Assembly: GCA_024698715.1 (NCBI GenBank)
Contig: JAILRA010000075.1
Location: forward strand, 78,574 to 142,573
Origin: Lachnospiraceae bacterium
Lineage (GTDB): Bacteria; Bacillota; Clostridia; Lachnospirales; Lachnospiraceae
DNA length: 64,000 nucleotides
Direction: 5' to 3'
The position numbers and the translations under genes were made by a program. The first letter of the stretch is position 1. Each line of letters begins with the position of its first letter. Of the stretch, positions 8,283 to 17,205 are shown one piece after another. A model generated the notes under the pieces. The model was not told where the DNA came from and searched no databases. It saw nothing but the letters and a program-made list of their open reading frames with translations.

Positions 8283-9167
8283 ATGGAAAAGCAGATTCAG
8301 CTCTTTATAGATTACATACACAATAAGAAAAAAACATCTCAGAATACCGAGATGTCATATAAAAGAGATTTGCTTAAAGTAGTTGCTTTTTTGAATGAGC
8401 GTGGGATTAACAGCTGGGAAGACGTAAAATATTCTGATCTTAAAGAATATATTGATTCCATGTTTGAAGGCAATTTCGCCAATGCATCCATTTCCAGAAG
8501 CATAGCATCCGTAAAAGCGTTCTTTTCATTCTTACAGGTTTCGAAAGTATGCGAGGATGATGTTGCCAAAGAACTTAAAGCTCCGAAGATCGAAAAGAAG
8601 ATGCCCAATATTCTCACAAAGAATGAAGTCACGCTTCTTTTGGAACAGCCTTCCGGAAAAACTCCCAAACAGATAAGAGATAAGGCAATGCTCGAACTTC
8701 TGTATGCTACGGGCATAAGAGTAAGCGAACTGATCTCTCTTGAGAATTCGGATATAAACCTTAATATGGATTTCATAAAGATCCGCGATCTTAAGAAAGA
8801 ACGTCTGATCCCTTTCGGAACCAAAGCTCATAATGCGATGACCGAATATATCCTTAACTCAAGAGATATTCTTCTTGAAAACAATGAATCGAATTATTTC
8901 TTCGTTAACTGCTCGGGATCGCAGATGTCCAGACAGGGCTTCTGGAAGCTTATAAAGAGCTATACCAAGATGGCCGGTATCGAAGCGGATATCACACCTC
9001 ATACATTAAGACATTCGTTTGCGGCACATCTGGTTGAAAACGGAGCCGAACTAAAGGCTGTACAGGAAATGCTCGGACATTCCGATATTTCGACCACACA
9101 GATATATCTAAACAATGCACAGAATCATCTGAGAGATGTATACGATAAAGCTCATCCGAGAAAATAA
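8283..9167 (+). CDS. xerD: Site-specific tyrosine recombinase, XerD-type
   Basis: 294 residues, the standard Xer length. The N-terminal SAM-like core-binding domain spans about 1-95 and the catalytic domain about 110-294. Catalytic residues are all present: Arg146 (TGIRVSEL), a lysine in the beta-hairpin near 171, His240 and Arg243 (PHTLRHSF), His266 (LGHSD) and nucleophile Tyr275. Xer recombinases resolve chromosome dimers at dif. I call xerD over xerC on overall likeness and because many Firmicutes keep a chromosomal xerD outside mobile DNA; the repeats upstream do not obviously form a dif site. Start ATG 8283 has GGAAGG upstream. Confidence 0.88.
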   Translation: MEKQIQLFIDYIHNKKKTSQNTEMSYKRDLLKVVAFLNERGINSWEDVKYSDLKEYIDSMFEGNFANASISRSIASVKAFFSFLQVSKVCEDDVAKELKAPKIEKKMPNILTKNEVTLLLEQPSGKTPKQIRDKAMLELLYATGIRVSELISLENSDINLNMDFIKIRDLKKERLIPFGTKAHNAMTEYILNSRDILLENNESNYFFVNCSGSQMSRQGFWKLIKSYTKMAGIEADITPHTLRHSFAAHLVENGAELKAVQEMLGHSDISTTQIYLNNAQNHLRDVYDKAHPRK

Positions 9168-9200
9168 AAAAGAAATGTTGAAGATCGACATTTCTTTTTT
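9166..9200. terminator. Bidirectional terminator between xerD and the PHP gene
   Basis: AAAAAAGAAATGT (9166-9178) pairs with ACATTTCTTTTTT (9188-9200). The A and T runs on the two arms let it serve both converging genes. Confidence 0.85.
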
Positions 9201-9212
9201 TTATACATATTT

Positions 9213-10037
9213 TTAATTGATTTTTATGAATTCCGGTTTTCTTTCTTTGAAAGCTGTGATATATTTGAATCCTACATCAGTCAGCAATTCGGATGCAAGA
9301 TCGATCCCGTATGCAATATCATTAACATTGTGCGCATCGCTTCCGAACGTAATTATTTCCCCGCCGCATTCTTTATATAATCTGAGTATATCCTTTGAAG
9401 GGTTGAAATTTTTTAGTTTGCTCCTTAATCCTCCGGAATTTATCTCGATACCTTTGCCTTTTTCTACGAGATTTTTGAAAATTGCACGAAAGATTTCGAT
9501 ATAATTGTATATATCGAGTACTTCGGGTGTTGTTTCCGTATATCTTGCGCAGTAATCCAGATGTCCGTATACATCGAAATCGTTAAAATTTTTAACATTA
9601 TCCAGTATTTCTTCGAAATAGATCGTCATACCGTCAACGGGATTGATGTTTTCCCAGTATTCGGGGAAATAAGGATCGAGTTTTTTGGCCGTATGAGAGG
9701 AGAGGATCACAAAATCAAATGGAGAAGAATTGATGATCTCGCTTCCCAAACTCCAGATTTCCGGATAAATACCCAGTTCTATACCCAGGCGGACTTTGAT
9801 CCTCGACTGAATTGATTCGTTGTTCCTGACTTTTTTTGCGTTTTCGATATAGGCAGGAACATCAAGATCGAAAATCGGACCTTCGTCTTTTCTGTAACTC
9901 GGGAAAAGGGGGTCATAATGATCCGTGAAACATATAATATCCAGATTTTTGTCGTAAGCAGCATTTATCATATCGATCATTTCCGTATGAGAATCGCCGG
10001 AAAACGATGAATGCATATGCTGATCGCATTTGATCAT
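9213..10037 (-). CDS. PHP-domain histidinol-phosphatase family protein
   Basis: 274 residues. PHP-fold metal ligands are visible: CDQHMHSSFSGDS (4-16), ICFTDHYDP (near 35-43), LGIELGIYPE (near 84), VILSSHTAKK, YGHLDYCARY (near 155) and GSDAHNVNDI (near 230). This is the HisK-type histidinol-phosphatase group, which performs the penultimate step of histidine biosynthesis, but such proteins can act on other phosphomonoesters, and no his genes are nearby. SD AAAGGA precedes the ATG. It is the first - strand gene of the window, divergent from gltX and convergent with xerD. Confidence 0.82.
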   Translation of the reverse strand: MIKCDQHMHSSFSGDSHTEMIDMINAAYDKNLDIICFTDHYDPLFPSYRKDEGPIFDLDVPAYIENAKKVRNNESIQSRIKVRLGIELGIYPEIWSLGSEIINSSPFDFVILSSHTAKKLDPYFPEYWENINPVDGMTIYFEEILDNVKNFNDFDVYGHLDYCARYTETTPEVLDIYNYIEIFRAIFKNLVEKGKGIEINSGGLRSKLKNFNPSKDILRLYKECGGEIITFGSDAHNVNDIAYGIDLASELLTDVGFKYITAFKERKPEFIKIN

Positions 10038-10123
10038 ATTATAATATTCCTTTACTTATTATTTTGTTTCTTCGGCTATTTATTTTATCATTATTGGAAC
10101 AAATATGCCATAAACAAAATTTT

Positions 10124-10153
10124 TTGTAATTTATCCGTTATATTTGATATAAT
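10124..10153 (+). promoter_or_regulatory. gltX promoter
   Basis: TTGTAA (10124-10129), 18-bp spacer, TATAAT (10148-10153), about 55 bp before gltX. Confidence 0.65.
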
Positions 10154-10208
10154 ATATATCGTTTTTAACGTATGATTAAAAATTAAGTTTTCGGAAAGAG
10201 GTAGAATA

Positions 10209-11672
10209 ATGACCAAAATCAGAACAAGATTCGCTCCTTCGCCTACGGGAAGAATGCATGTAGGCAATTTGAGAACCGCGCTTTACGCTTATCTTATCGC
10301 AAAGCATGAAGGCGGAGATTATATCTTAAGGATCGAGGATACCGATCAGGAAAGATATGTCGAAGGAGCTGTTGATATAATTTACAGGACTCTTGAAAAA
10401 ACAGGACTTATACATGATGAAGGCCCCGATAAGGATAAGGGCTTCGGACCTTATGTTCAGTCTGACAGACAAAAAAGCGGGATTTATCTTGAGTATGCCA
10501 AGAAACTTATAGAAAAAGGTGAGGCATATTACTGTTTCTGCGATAAGGAAAGACTTGCCACTTTGACAAGAAAAGAAGGAGATAAGGAGATCAATGTTTA
10601 TGATAAGCATTGCCTTTCTCTTTCCAAAGAAGAGATCGAGGAAAATCTAAAAGCCGGTAAGCCTTATGTTATCAGACAGAACAATCCCAACACGGGAAGT
10701 ACCGTATTCCATGATGAGATCTACGGAGACATCAGCGTGGACAATTCGGAACTTGACGATATGATCCTTATCAAATCCGACGGATTCCCTACATATAATT
10801 TTGCAAATGTCATTGATGACCATCTTATGGGTATTACGCATGTTGTAAGAGGAAACGAGTATCTTTCTTCATCTCCTAAATACAACAGATTATATGAAGC
10901 TTTCGGATGGGAAGTGCCCGTGTACGTTCATTGTCCTCTGATTACTGATGAAAATCATCAGAAATTATCCAAAAGATGCGGACATTCTTCTTATGAAGAT
11001 CTGATCGAACAGGGATTTTTATCAGATGCGATCGTCAATTTTGTCGCACTTCTCGGTTGGAGTCCCGAGGACAACAGGGAGATCATGTCTCTTGATGAAC
11101 TTATCAAAGCTTTCGATTATCGTCATATCAACAAATCGCCTGCCGTATTTGATTATACTAAACTCAAATGGATGAACGGCGAATATATCAAGGCTATGGA
11201 TTTTGATGCATTTTACGAAAAAGCTCTTCCTATCATCAAGAGTGTTATCTCAAAGGATTATGATTTTGTAAAAATAGCAGAAATGGTTAAGACAAGAATA
11301 GAGGTATTTCCCGATATTCCCGATCATATCGATTTCTTTGAGGCCGTTCCCGAATATGATTCACAGATGTATGTTCATAAGAAAATGAAGACGGATGTCC
11401 GGATCTCTCTTGATGTGCTTAAGGAAATACTTCCTGTTTTGGAAGATCTCGATGCATCGAAATACAATAATGACGATCTGTATTCACTTCTTATTGATTT
11501 TGCCGCAAAGAAAGAACTTAAAAACGGAACAGTTCTCTGGCCCGTAAGAACCGCACTTTCAGGAAAGCAGATGACACCCTGCGGTGCAACCGAAATTTTA
11601 GAAATATTAGGAAAGGAAGAGTCGCTTAAGAGAATCAAAGCGGCCATTGAAAAACTATCGAATGATATTTGA
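10209..11672 (+). CDS. gltX: Glutamyl-tRNA synthetase
   Basis: 487 residues. Class I synthetase charging tRNA-Glu (and, in organisms using the GatCAB route, probably tRNA-Gln too). The HIGH-type signature is HVGN in [17 protein letters not shown] (7-23) and the KMSKS-type is KLSKR near residue 255. The C-terminal anticodon-binding domain is complete. SD AAAGAGG precedes the ATG. The end overlaps the start of the downstream helicase gene, implying co-transcription. Confidence 0.97.
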   Translation: MTKIRTRFAPSPTGRMHVGNLRTALYAYLIAKHEGGDYILRIEDTDQERYVEGAVDIIYRTLEKTGLIHDEGPDKDKGFGPYVQSDRQKSGIYLEYAKKLIEKGEAYYCFCDKERLATLTRKEGDKEINVYDKHCLSLSKEEIEENLKAGKPYVIRQNNPNTGSTVFHDEIYGDISVDNSELDDMILIKSDGFPTYNFANVIDDHLMGITHVVRGNEYLSSSPKYNRLYEAFGWEVPVYVHCPLITDENHQKLSKRCGHSSYEDLIEQGFLSDAIVNFVALLGWSPEDNREIMSLDELIKAFDYRHINKSPAVFDYTKLKWMNGEYIKAMDFDAFYEKALPIIKSVISKDYDFVKIAEMVKTRIEVFPDIPDHIDFFEAVPEYDSQMYVHKKMKTDVRISLDVLKEILPVLEDLDASKYNNDDLYSLLIDFAAKKELKNGTVLWPVRTALSGKQMTPCGATEILEILGKEESLKRIKAAIEKLSNDI

Positions 11673-13566
11673 TGAAAATCAAAGAGCGGTGATAGAAGCT
11701 CCTCCCGGATCCATGCTTGTAACAGCGGGTCCGGGATCGGGCAAAACAGCTGTTCTAACACACAGGATACGTTATCTTAATGAAAAGTATAAGATACCGT
11801 ATGAAAAGATTCTGGTGATCACTTTCACCAAAGCTGCCGCAAAGCAGATGAAATCCAGATTTGAATCACAAAATGAATGTGAATCGCGGGTGACGTTCTG
11901 TACCTTTCATTCATTTTTCTATTCAATAATCAAAGATTTCGACAATTCCGAATTTTCAATTATTTCCCAAAATGAAAAACTGAATATTTTAAAGACCGTA
12001 CTTCTTGATGAGGATATCGATGTCGACCACGTTGATACCGGTATTTTATTGGATGAAATATCCAAAGTTAAAAATCTCGACAGAGATATTGCCGATCATC
12101 ATTCCGTTATTTTAGAAAAAGAACGATTTTTGAAGATTTATACATCATACGAAAATGAAAAAAGAGCAAGAAAACTGCTTGATTATGATGATTTTGTTTT
12201 ATTTGCATATGAAATTTTCGAAAAAGACAGATCATTCTTCGAAAAATGGAAGAAAAAATACGAATATTGTCTTATAGACGAATTCCAGGATATTAATTAC
12301 AAGCAATATTCGCTTGTTATCAAATTGTTTAAGGATAAAAAAGTATTTGCAGTCGGAGACGAAGACCAGTCGATATATGCTTTCAGAGGTTCATCAAGCG
12401 ATATATGCATTAAATTCAAAAAAGATTTCAATGCTGATGTATATAAACTGGTAACCAATTACAGAAGTTCAAAGAAGATCGTTGAATCTTCGGTAAAACT
12501 GATCTCAAACAATACTCTGAGATTCGACAAACAGATAGTCAGTTCAAAAGATTCTGCATTGGGCGAATGTTTTGTCAGACGATTTGATTCATATATGGAT
12601 GAATATGATGCAATGGCCGATTTGATAAAAGAAGGCTCCGAAAGAGGGAAGAGTATTGCTGTTCTGCTTAGGACCAACAATATTCCTGATGCTTTAAAAT
12701 ACTCTTTTTTAAAAAAGAAGGTCGAATTTGTTTCCGAAACCCCTGCCAATTCAAACTCAGACAGTGAATGCATTAAGGATATTCTTACATATTTTAAGCT
12801 ATCGACCGGCGAAAACACATACAAAAATCTTTTAAGGATCGCTAATAAGCCGAACAGATATATTTCAAGAGAGTTTTTGTCATCATGTAAGGAAAAAGAA
12901 AACAAATATGATGATAGTTTTAGTTATGTAAACCTATACAGGAATAGTAAAAATAAAACATATCTCGCGACAAATATTTTTAAATTGGAAAAGCATCTTA
13001 AAGAACTAAAGAAACTGTCTTCATTTGAGGGATTGATGTATGTATTGAATGTAATAGGATATGAAAAGTATCTGTTTGAAAAGAAAAGCAAATGTTTAAA
13101 AGATATTGAGGAAATAAAGAATCTCTGCAGAGAATTTGAATCGAAAGAAGAACTGACAGAGTATTTTGAACTGATGTCAGGTGTAAATGAAAAATGTACT
13201 ACATTGGTTTCTGCTAAATCGTTTGATGGTAATAATATTATATCATCTTTTTTGAATGATAAAAAAGGATCCGATAATAATTCGCAGTCTGTGAAAGCGA
13301 ACGAAAATGATATTTGCAAAAGTATCCCGAGTATAATAACCATACATGCAGCCAAAGGACGCGAGTGGGATGAAGTTTATATCCCCGATCTTAACGAAGG
13401 AAACATACCTCATAAGAAAGCAGTTTCCAAAGAGGAGATCGAAGAGGAAAGAAGGCTTTTTTATGTCGCGATGACAAGAGCAAAGGAAAAACTCTTCATA
13501 GGATGTGTAAAAGATATTGAAAGAAATGTACATCCTTCTTTGTTTTTTGAAGAATTGAAACGTTGA
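11662..13566 (+). CDS. UvrD/Rep-family superfamily 1A DNA helicase
   Basis: 634 residues from the ATG at 11662, which overlaps gltX by 11 bp; a TTG start at 11647 is the alternative. SF1A motifs in order: Q-motif FDENQRAVI (3-11), Walker A AGPGSGKT (22-29), Ia [66 protein letters not shown] and [16 protein letters not shown]. It is shorter than PcrA/UvrD (about 720), mainly in the 2B region and C-terminal tail, so I do not assign pcrA. A role in repair or replication restart is inferred. Confidence 0.88.
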   Translation: MIFDENQRAVIEAPPGSMLVTAGPGSGKTAVLTHRIRYLNEKYKIPYEKILVITFTKAAAKQMKSRFESQNECESRVTFCTFHSFFYSIIKDFDNSEFSIISQNEKLNILKTVLLDEDIDVDHVDTGILLDEISKVKNLDRDIADHHSVILEKERFLKIYTSYENEKRARKLLDYDDFVLFAYEIFEKDRSFFEKWKKKYEYCLIDEFQDINYKQYSLVIKLFKDKKVFAVGDEDQSIYAFRGSSSDICIKFKKDFNADVYKLVTNYRSSKKIVESSVKLISNNTLRFDKQIVSSKDSALGECFVRRFDSYMDEYDAMADLIKEGSERGKSIAVLLRTNNIPDALKYSFLKKKVEFVSETPANSNSDSECIKDILTYFKLSTGENTYKNLLRIANKPNRYISREFLSSCKEKENKYDDSFSYVNLYRNSKNKTYLATNIFKLEKHLKELKKLSSFEGLMYVLNVIGYEKYLFEKKSKCLKDIEEIKNLCREFESKEELTEYFELMSGVNEKCTTLVSAKSFDGNNIISSFLNDKKGSDNNSQSVKANENDICKSIPSIITIHAAKGREWDEVYIPDLNEGNIPHKKAVSKEEIEEERRLFYVAMTRAKEKLFIGCVKDIERNVHPSLFFEELKR

Positions 13567-13585
13567 CGGAATTAAATATAAGGTA

Positions 13586-13613
13586 TTGAACAGAGATTAT
13601 TTTGATGTATAAT
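13586..13613 (+). promoter_or_regulatory. pta promoter
   Basis: TTGAAC (13586-13591), 16-bp spacer, TATAAT (13608-13613), followed by a 50-nt leader and SD AAAAGGAG. Confidence 0.68.
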
Positions 13614-13667
13614 TAAAAAGGTTTGAAAAATCGACAATAAAAAATTTATATAAAAGGAGATAGTGAA

Positions 13668-14666
13668 ATGGCATTTGTTGACAGAATCAAAGAAAGAGCT
13701 AAACTTCAGAGCAAAACAATCCTGCTTCCCGAAACAATGGATGACAGAACTTATTATGCTGCAGAAGGTGCTATCAAAGAAGGAATCGCTAATATCGTTC
13801 TTATCGGTTCAAAAGATGAAATTGATGCTCATGTTAAAGCAACCGGAGTTGATATTTCCAAAGCGGGAATCGTTGACCCTGCTAACTGCGATAAGCTTGA
13901 AGATTACGTAAATCTTCTTTATGAAACAAGAAAAGCAAAGGGTATGACACCCGAACAGGCCAGAGAAATACTTCTTAAAGATACGATCACATTCGGTATC
14001 GTAATGCTTAAAGCCGGAGATGCTGACGGACTTGTAGCAGGTGCTTGTCATTCTACAGCCGATACGCTTCGTCCTTCACTTCAGATTCTTAAGACAAAAG
14101 CAGGATGCAAACTTGTTTCAGCATTCTTTATCATGGATGTTCCCAATTGCGAATACGGTGCAAACGGTACATTTATCTTTGCTGACTCCGGTCTTAATCA
14201 GGATCCCAATCCCGAAGAACTTGCAGCTATCGCTGATTCCAGTGCACAGAGCTTCGAAAGCCTTGTAGGCGAGAAGGCAGTTTGTGCAATGCTTTCACAT
14301 TCGACAGTTGGTTCTGCAAAGCATCCTTTGGTAGACAAGATGGTAGAAGCTACAAGAATTGCAAAAGAGCAGTATCCCGATCTTGTTGTTGACGGCGAAT
14401 TCCAGCTTGATGCAGCTATCGTTCCTTCGGTAGCAAAATCCAAAGCGCCCAATTCAGATGTTGCAGGCAAAGCAAATGTTCTTATTTTCCCGAACCTTGA
14501 TGCAGGTAATATTGCATACAAGATCGTTCAGAGACTTGCTAAGGCCGATGCTTACGGTCCTATCCTTCAGGGTATCGCAAAACCCGTTAACGATCTTTCA
14601 AGAGGATGTTCCTGGGAAGATATTGTGGGTGTTATCGCAATAACCGTTTGCCAAGCAAGCGTATAA
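13668..14666 (+). CDS. pta: Phosphate acetyltransferase
   Basis: 332 residues, the short Pta form without N-terminal regulatory domains. It converts acetyl-CoA and phosphate to acetyl phosphate plus CoA, the first half of fermentative ATP formation through acetate. Conserved segments include LVAGACHSTADTLRP (near 125-139), FADSGLNQDPNPEELA (near 170) and DGEFQLDAA (near 243). In relatives ackA (acetate kinase) normally follows; here the next gene is rpmF on the other strand, and ackA is not in the window. It has its own promoter and terminator. Confidence 0.95.
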   Translation: MAFVDRIKERAKLQSKTILLPETMDDRTYYAAEGAIKEGIANIVLIGSKDEIDAHVKATGVDISKAGIVDPANCDKLEDYVNLLYETRKAKGMTPEQAREILLKDTITFGIVMLKAGDADGLVAGACHSTADTLRPSLQILKTKAGCKLVSAFFIMDVPNCEYGANGTFIFADSGLNQDPNPEELAAIADSSAQSFESLVGEKAVCAMLSHSTVGSAKHPLVDKMVEATRIAKEQYPDLVVDGEFQLDAAIVPSVAKSKAPNSDVAGKANVLIFPNLDAGNIAYKIVQRLAKADAYGPILQGIAKPVNDLSRGCSWEDIVGVIAITVCQASV

Positions 14667-14699
14667 ACAGAAGAGCGTTATAATTTCTGAAAATAATAT

Positions 14700-14739
14700 A
14701 TCCTCATTCGTCATTAAAACCGGCGGATGAGGATTTTTT
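14700..14739 (+). terminator. Intrinsic terminator after pta
   Basis: An 11-bp stem (ATCCTCATTCG at 14700-14710 with CGGATGAGGAT at 14724-14734, one G-U pair) followed by six Ts. Confidence 0.88.
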
Positions 14740-14763
14740 ATGCACAGGCCAGTGCAGATAAAA

Positions 14764-14790
14764 TAAAAAAACCTTCCCGATAGGGAAGGC
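14764..14790 (-). terminator. Intrinsic terminator of rpmF
   Basis: Read on the - strand: CCTTCCC, loop TATC, GGGAAGG, then a T run (the + strand A run at 14764-14771). It lies just past the rpmF stop. Confidence 0.88.
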
Positions 14791-14810
14791 TTATTATAAG
14801 AAATTTGATT

Positions 14811-14996
14811 TTATTCTTCGTCTAACTTGATGATCTCTTTCTTGTTGTAGCATCCGCAAGCTTTGCATACTCTGTGAGGAACAGTAAGAGCACCGCACTT
14901 TGAACATTTAACCAATGTTACGGTTCCCATCTTCCAGTTTGCTCTTCTTTTATCTCTATGGCTTTTGGATGATTTGTTCTTAGGACAAATAGACAT
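14811..14996 (-). CDS. rpmF: 50S ribosomal protein L32
   Basis: 61 residues starting at ATG 14994-14996 with a perfect SD GGAGG eight bases upstream; the longer in-frame reading upstream has no ribosome site. L32 features: basic N-terminus SICPKNKSSKSHRDKRRANW and a complete zinc ribbon CSKC...CKAC. In most Firmicutes rpmF sits on the same strand between DUF177 (yceD) and plsX. Here it is inverted, has its own strong promoter and terminator, and no DUF177 gene is present. The zinc-binding paralogue form suggests normal zinc supply; a zinc-free copy is not seen here. Confidence 0.97.
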   Translation of the reverse strand: MSICPKNKSSKSHRDKRRANWKMGTVTLVKCSKCGALTVPHRVCKACGCYNKKEIIKLDEE

Positions 14997-15042
14997 TTCT
15001 TTACACCTCCAATTCCCTTCATCTTTTAATCGTACAAAGAAG

Positions 15043-15071
15043 AGTATACAGTTTGAAAATAACTTTGTCAA
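15043..15071 (-). promoter_or_regulatory. rpmF promoter
   Basis: On the - strand: TTGACA (+ strand 15066-15071), 17-bp spacer, TATACT (15043-15048). This is near consensus and diverges from the plsX promoter. Confidence 0.82.
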
Positions 15072-15097
15072 CAAAAATGTGAATATTAAAGAATTTA

Positions 15098-15126
15098 TTG
15101 ATTTTTCGCATTATTTTTAGTATATT
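15098..15126 (+). promoter_or_regulatory. plsX operon promoter
   Basis: TTGATT (15098-15103), 17-bp spacer, TATATT (15121-15126), about 47 bp before the plsX start. It should drive plsX-acpP-rnc-smc-ftsY. Confidence 0.72.
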
Positions 15127-15172
15127 TAAGTTTGAGTTTTTATGTATATCTGTGTAAATTCGAGGATTGAAA

Positions 15173-16195
15173 ATGAGCGATTTTGTTAAAGTTGCACTTG
15201 ATGCTCACGGTGGGGATAACGCTCCGAAAGAAGTGGTAAAAGGTGCTTTAAAAGCTTTAAAAGAAGCAGACAATCTGAAGATCTTTCTTGTAGGTGTTGA
15301 AGAGCTTGTCAAACAGGAACTTGAAGGCACTGAATATGATAAGGAAAGACTTGAAATAATACATGCTCCTGAAATAATCGGAATGGCCGAGCCTCCGGTA
15401 GCTGCCATCAGAAAGAAAAAGAATTCTTCAATAGTTAAAGGAATGCAGCTTGTTAAGGACAATATTGCGGATGCTTTTGTTTCGTGCGGAAGCACCGGTG
15501 CGGTTCTTGTCGGAGGACAGGTTATTGTCGGAAGGATAAAAGGTGTCGAAAGACCTCCTCTGGCTCCGCTTATTCCTACAGCCACAGGTTTTTCGCTGCT
15601 TATAGACTGTGGCGCGAATGTGGATTCAAAACCTTCGAATCTTTTGCAGTTTGCAAAAATGGGCAGTATATATATGAGCAAAATGGTCGGCGTTGATAAT
15701 CCCAGAGTCGGCCTTGTAAATATAGGAGCCGAAGAAGAAAAGGGTAATGCACTGGTCAAAGATGCTTTTCCTTTGCTTAAGGGATGCCCCGATATCAATT
15801 TTATAGGCAGTGTCGAAGCAAGAGACATTCCGCACGGTGTATGCGATGTAATAGTATGTGATGCATTTGTCGGTAATGTTATCTTAAAATTATATGAAGG
15901 TCTGAGTGATACGCTTGTTTCAAAGATCAAAGAATCAATGATGTCCAATCTTCAAAGCAAGATCGGAGCAGCTTTGGTCAAAAAATCACTGAAACGGACC
16001 ATTAAAGGTTTTTCTTCTTCCGAATACGGAGGAGCTCCCCTTCTCGGACTTAAAGGCCTTGTAGTGAAGGGTCACGGCAACTCAACGGAAAAAGAATTCA
16101 GGAATGCCATCATGCAGTGCATAAAATTTAAGGAAAGCGGCATTCTTGATATAATGAGCGAAAGTTTTGCCATTACCGAAATTCAGGAGGAATAG
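15173..16195 (+). CDS. plsX: Phosphate acyltransferase PlsX
   Basis: 340 residues. PlsX makes acyl-phosphate from acyl-ACP for PlsY, the first step of phospholipid synthesis. The family signature VALDAHGGDNAPKE is at residues 6-19, and LIDCGANVDSKP and CDAFVGNVILK are present. The ATG at 15173 has GAGG seven bases upstream; an in-frame TTG at 15167 is less likely. First gene of an operon with acpP nine bases downstream. Confidence 0.96.
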   Translation: MSDFVKVALDAHGGDNAPKEVVKGALKALKEADNLKIFLVGVEELVKQELEGTEYDKERLEIIHAPEIIGMAEPPVAAIRKKKNSSIVKGMQLVKDNIADAFVSCGSTGAVLVGGQVIVGRIKGVERPPLAPLIPTATGFSLLIDCGANVDSKPSNLLQFAKMGSIYMSKMVGVDNPRVGLVNIGAEEEKGNALVKDAFPLLKGCPDINFIGSVEARDIPHGVCDVIVCDAFVGNVILKLYEGLSDTLVSKIKESMMSNLQSKIGAALVKKSLKRTIKGFSSSEYGGAPLLGLKGLVVKGHGNSTEKEFRNAIMQCIKFKESGILDIMSESFAITEIQEE

Positions 16196-16204
16196 AGTTC
16201 TATT

Positions 16205-16441
16205 ATGGTACTTGATGTATTAAAGGAAAAAATTGTAGAAATACTAAATGTGGATCCTAACGAAATCACGGAAAAAACCACTTTCATAGGGGATTTATGT
16301 GCTGATTCGCTTGATGTTTATCAGATCATCATCGGTGTGGAGGACGCTCTTGATATATCACTTGAAGGGGAAGATGTCGAGCAGATAAACAATGTCGGTG
16401 AAGCGGTATTATTAATAGAAAAGGTGATGAATAATAAATAA
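16205..16441 (+). CDS. acpP: Acyl carrier protein
   Basis: 78 residues. The phosphopantetheine attachment Ser35 lies in CADSLD, the ACP signature (usually GADSLD). The protein carries fatty acyl chains for PlsX and fatty acid synthase. It is somewhat divergent after the DSL motif (VYQIIIGVEDAL). SD GGAGGAA lies in the end of plsX, and its stop overlaps the rnc start (TAATG), giving translational coupling. Confidence 0.92.
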   Translation: MVLDVLKEKIVEILNVDPNEITEKTTFIGDLCADSLDVYQIIIGVEDALDISLEGEDVEQINNVGEAVLLIEKVMNNK

Positions 16442-17136
16442 TGAATATTGATGAAAAACTGAAAAAACTCCAGGAACTGATCGGATTGGAGTTTAATGAT
16501 ACAGCCAATTTAAGGAGTGCGATTTCGCATTCTTCTTTTGTTAACGAGTTAAAAGTCAACAAATGGGAAGATTATGAAAGACTTGAATTTCTGGGTGATG
16601 CAGTACTTGAGATCGTTTCCAGCGATTTCCTTTACAGACAGCATCCCGATATGCCCGAAGGGGAATTATCCAAATTGAGGGCATCTCTTGTTTGTGAACC
16701 TTCACTTGCTTTTACTGCAAAAAGAATGAATTTAAGTGAATTCATTCTGCTCGGAAAAGGTGAGGATGCAAGCGGCGGAAGAAACAGGAATTCTCTTCTT
16801 TCCGATGTTTTTGAGGCTATTATAGGTGCAGTTTATCTTGAATTCGGCTATATGGAAGCCAAAAACTATATTGAAAAGTTTCTGCTTAACGATATTTCCG
16901 AAAATCAGCTCTTTGTTGATTCGAAGAGCAGAATGCAGATACTTGTTCAGTCTAAAGAAGGCATGAACCTTGAATATAAGGTTATAGAAGAAACCGGTCC
17001 CGATCATGACAAGCATTTTGTAGTCGGACTTTTTATAAATGATGAGATGATATGTTCGGGTGAAGGACATAACAAAAAAGAGGCGGAACAGCTTGCCGCA
17101 TACAATGGGATCAAGATCCTGGCCAAAGAAGAATGA
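16441..17136 (+). CDS. rnc: Ribonuclease III
   Basis: 231 residues. The endonuclease domain has the signature ERLEFLGDAVLE (46-57) and the second metal-site stretch LLSDVFEAIIGAVYLE; the C-terminal double-stranded RNA-binding domain (about 155-230) ends with GEGHNKKEAEQLAA. It processes rRNA precursors and other structured RNAs. Start overlaps the acpP stop by one base. Confidence 0.97.
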   Translation: MNIDEKLKKLQELIGLEFNDTANLRSAISHSSFVNELKVNKWEDYERLEFLGDAVLEIVSSDFLYRQHPDMPEGELSKLRASLVCEPSLAFTAKRMNLSEFILLGKGEDASGGRNRNSLLSDVFEAIIGAVYLEFGYMEAKNYIEKFLLNDISENQLFVDSKSRMQILVQSKEGMNLEYKVIEETGPDHDKHFVVGLFINDEMICSGEGHNKKEAEQLAAYNGIKILAKEE

Positions 17137-17205
17137 TCGATCGGGAAGCTTTTGCTTCCGTATTTTCTGATGTTTTTATAAATATTATTACCAAGGAAGT
17201 ATAAA

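Noticed and set aside
15205..15948. 247-residue open frame on the - strand inside plsX
   Set aside because: It is the reverse of a certain gene; Ser/Pro/Thr-rich composition is typical of such shadows.
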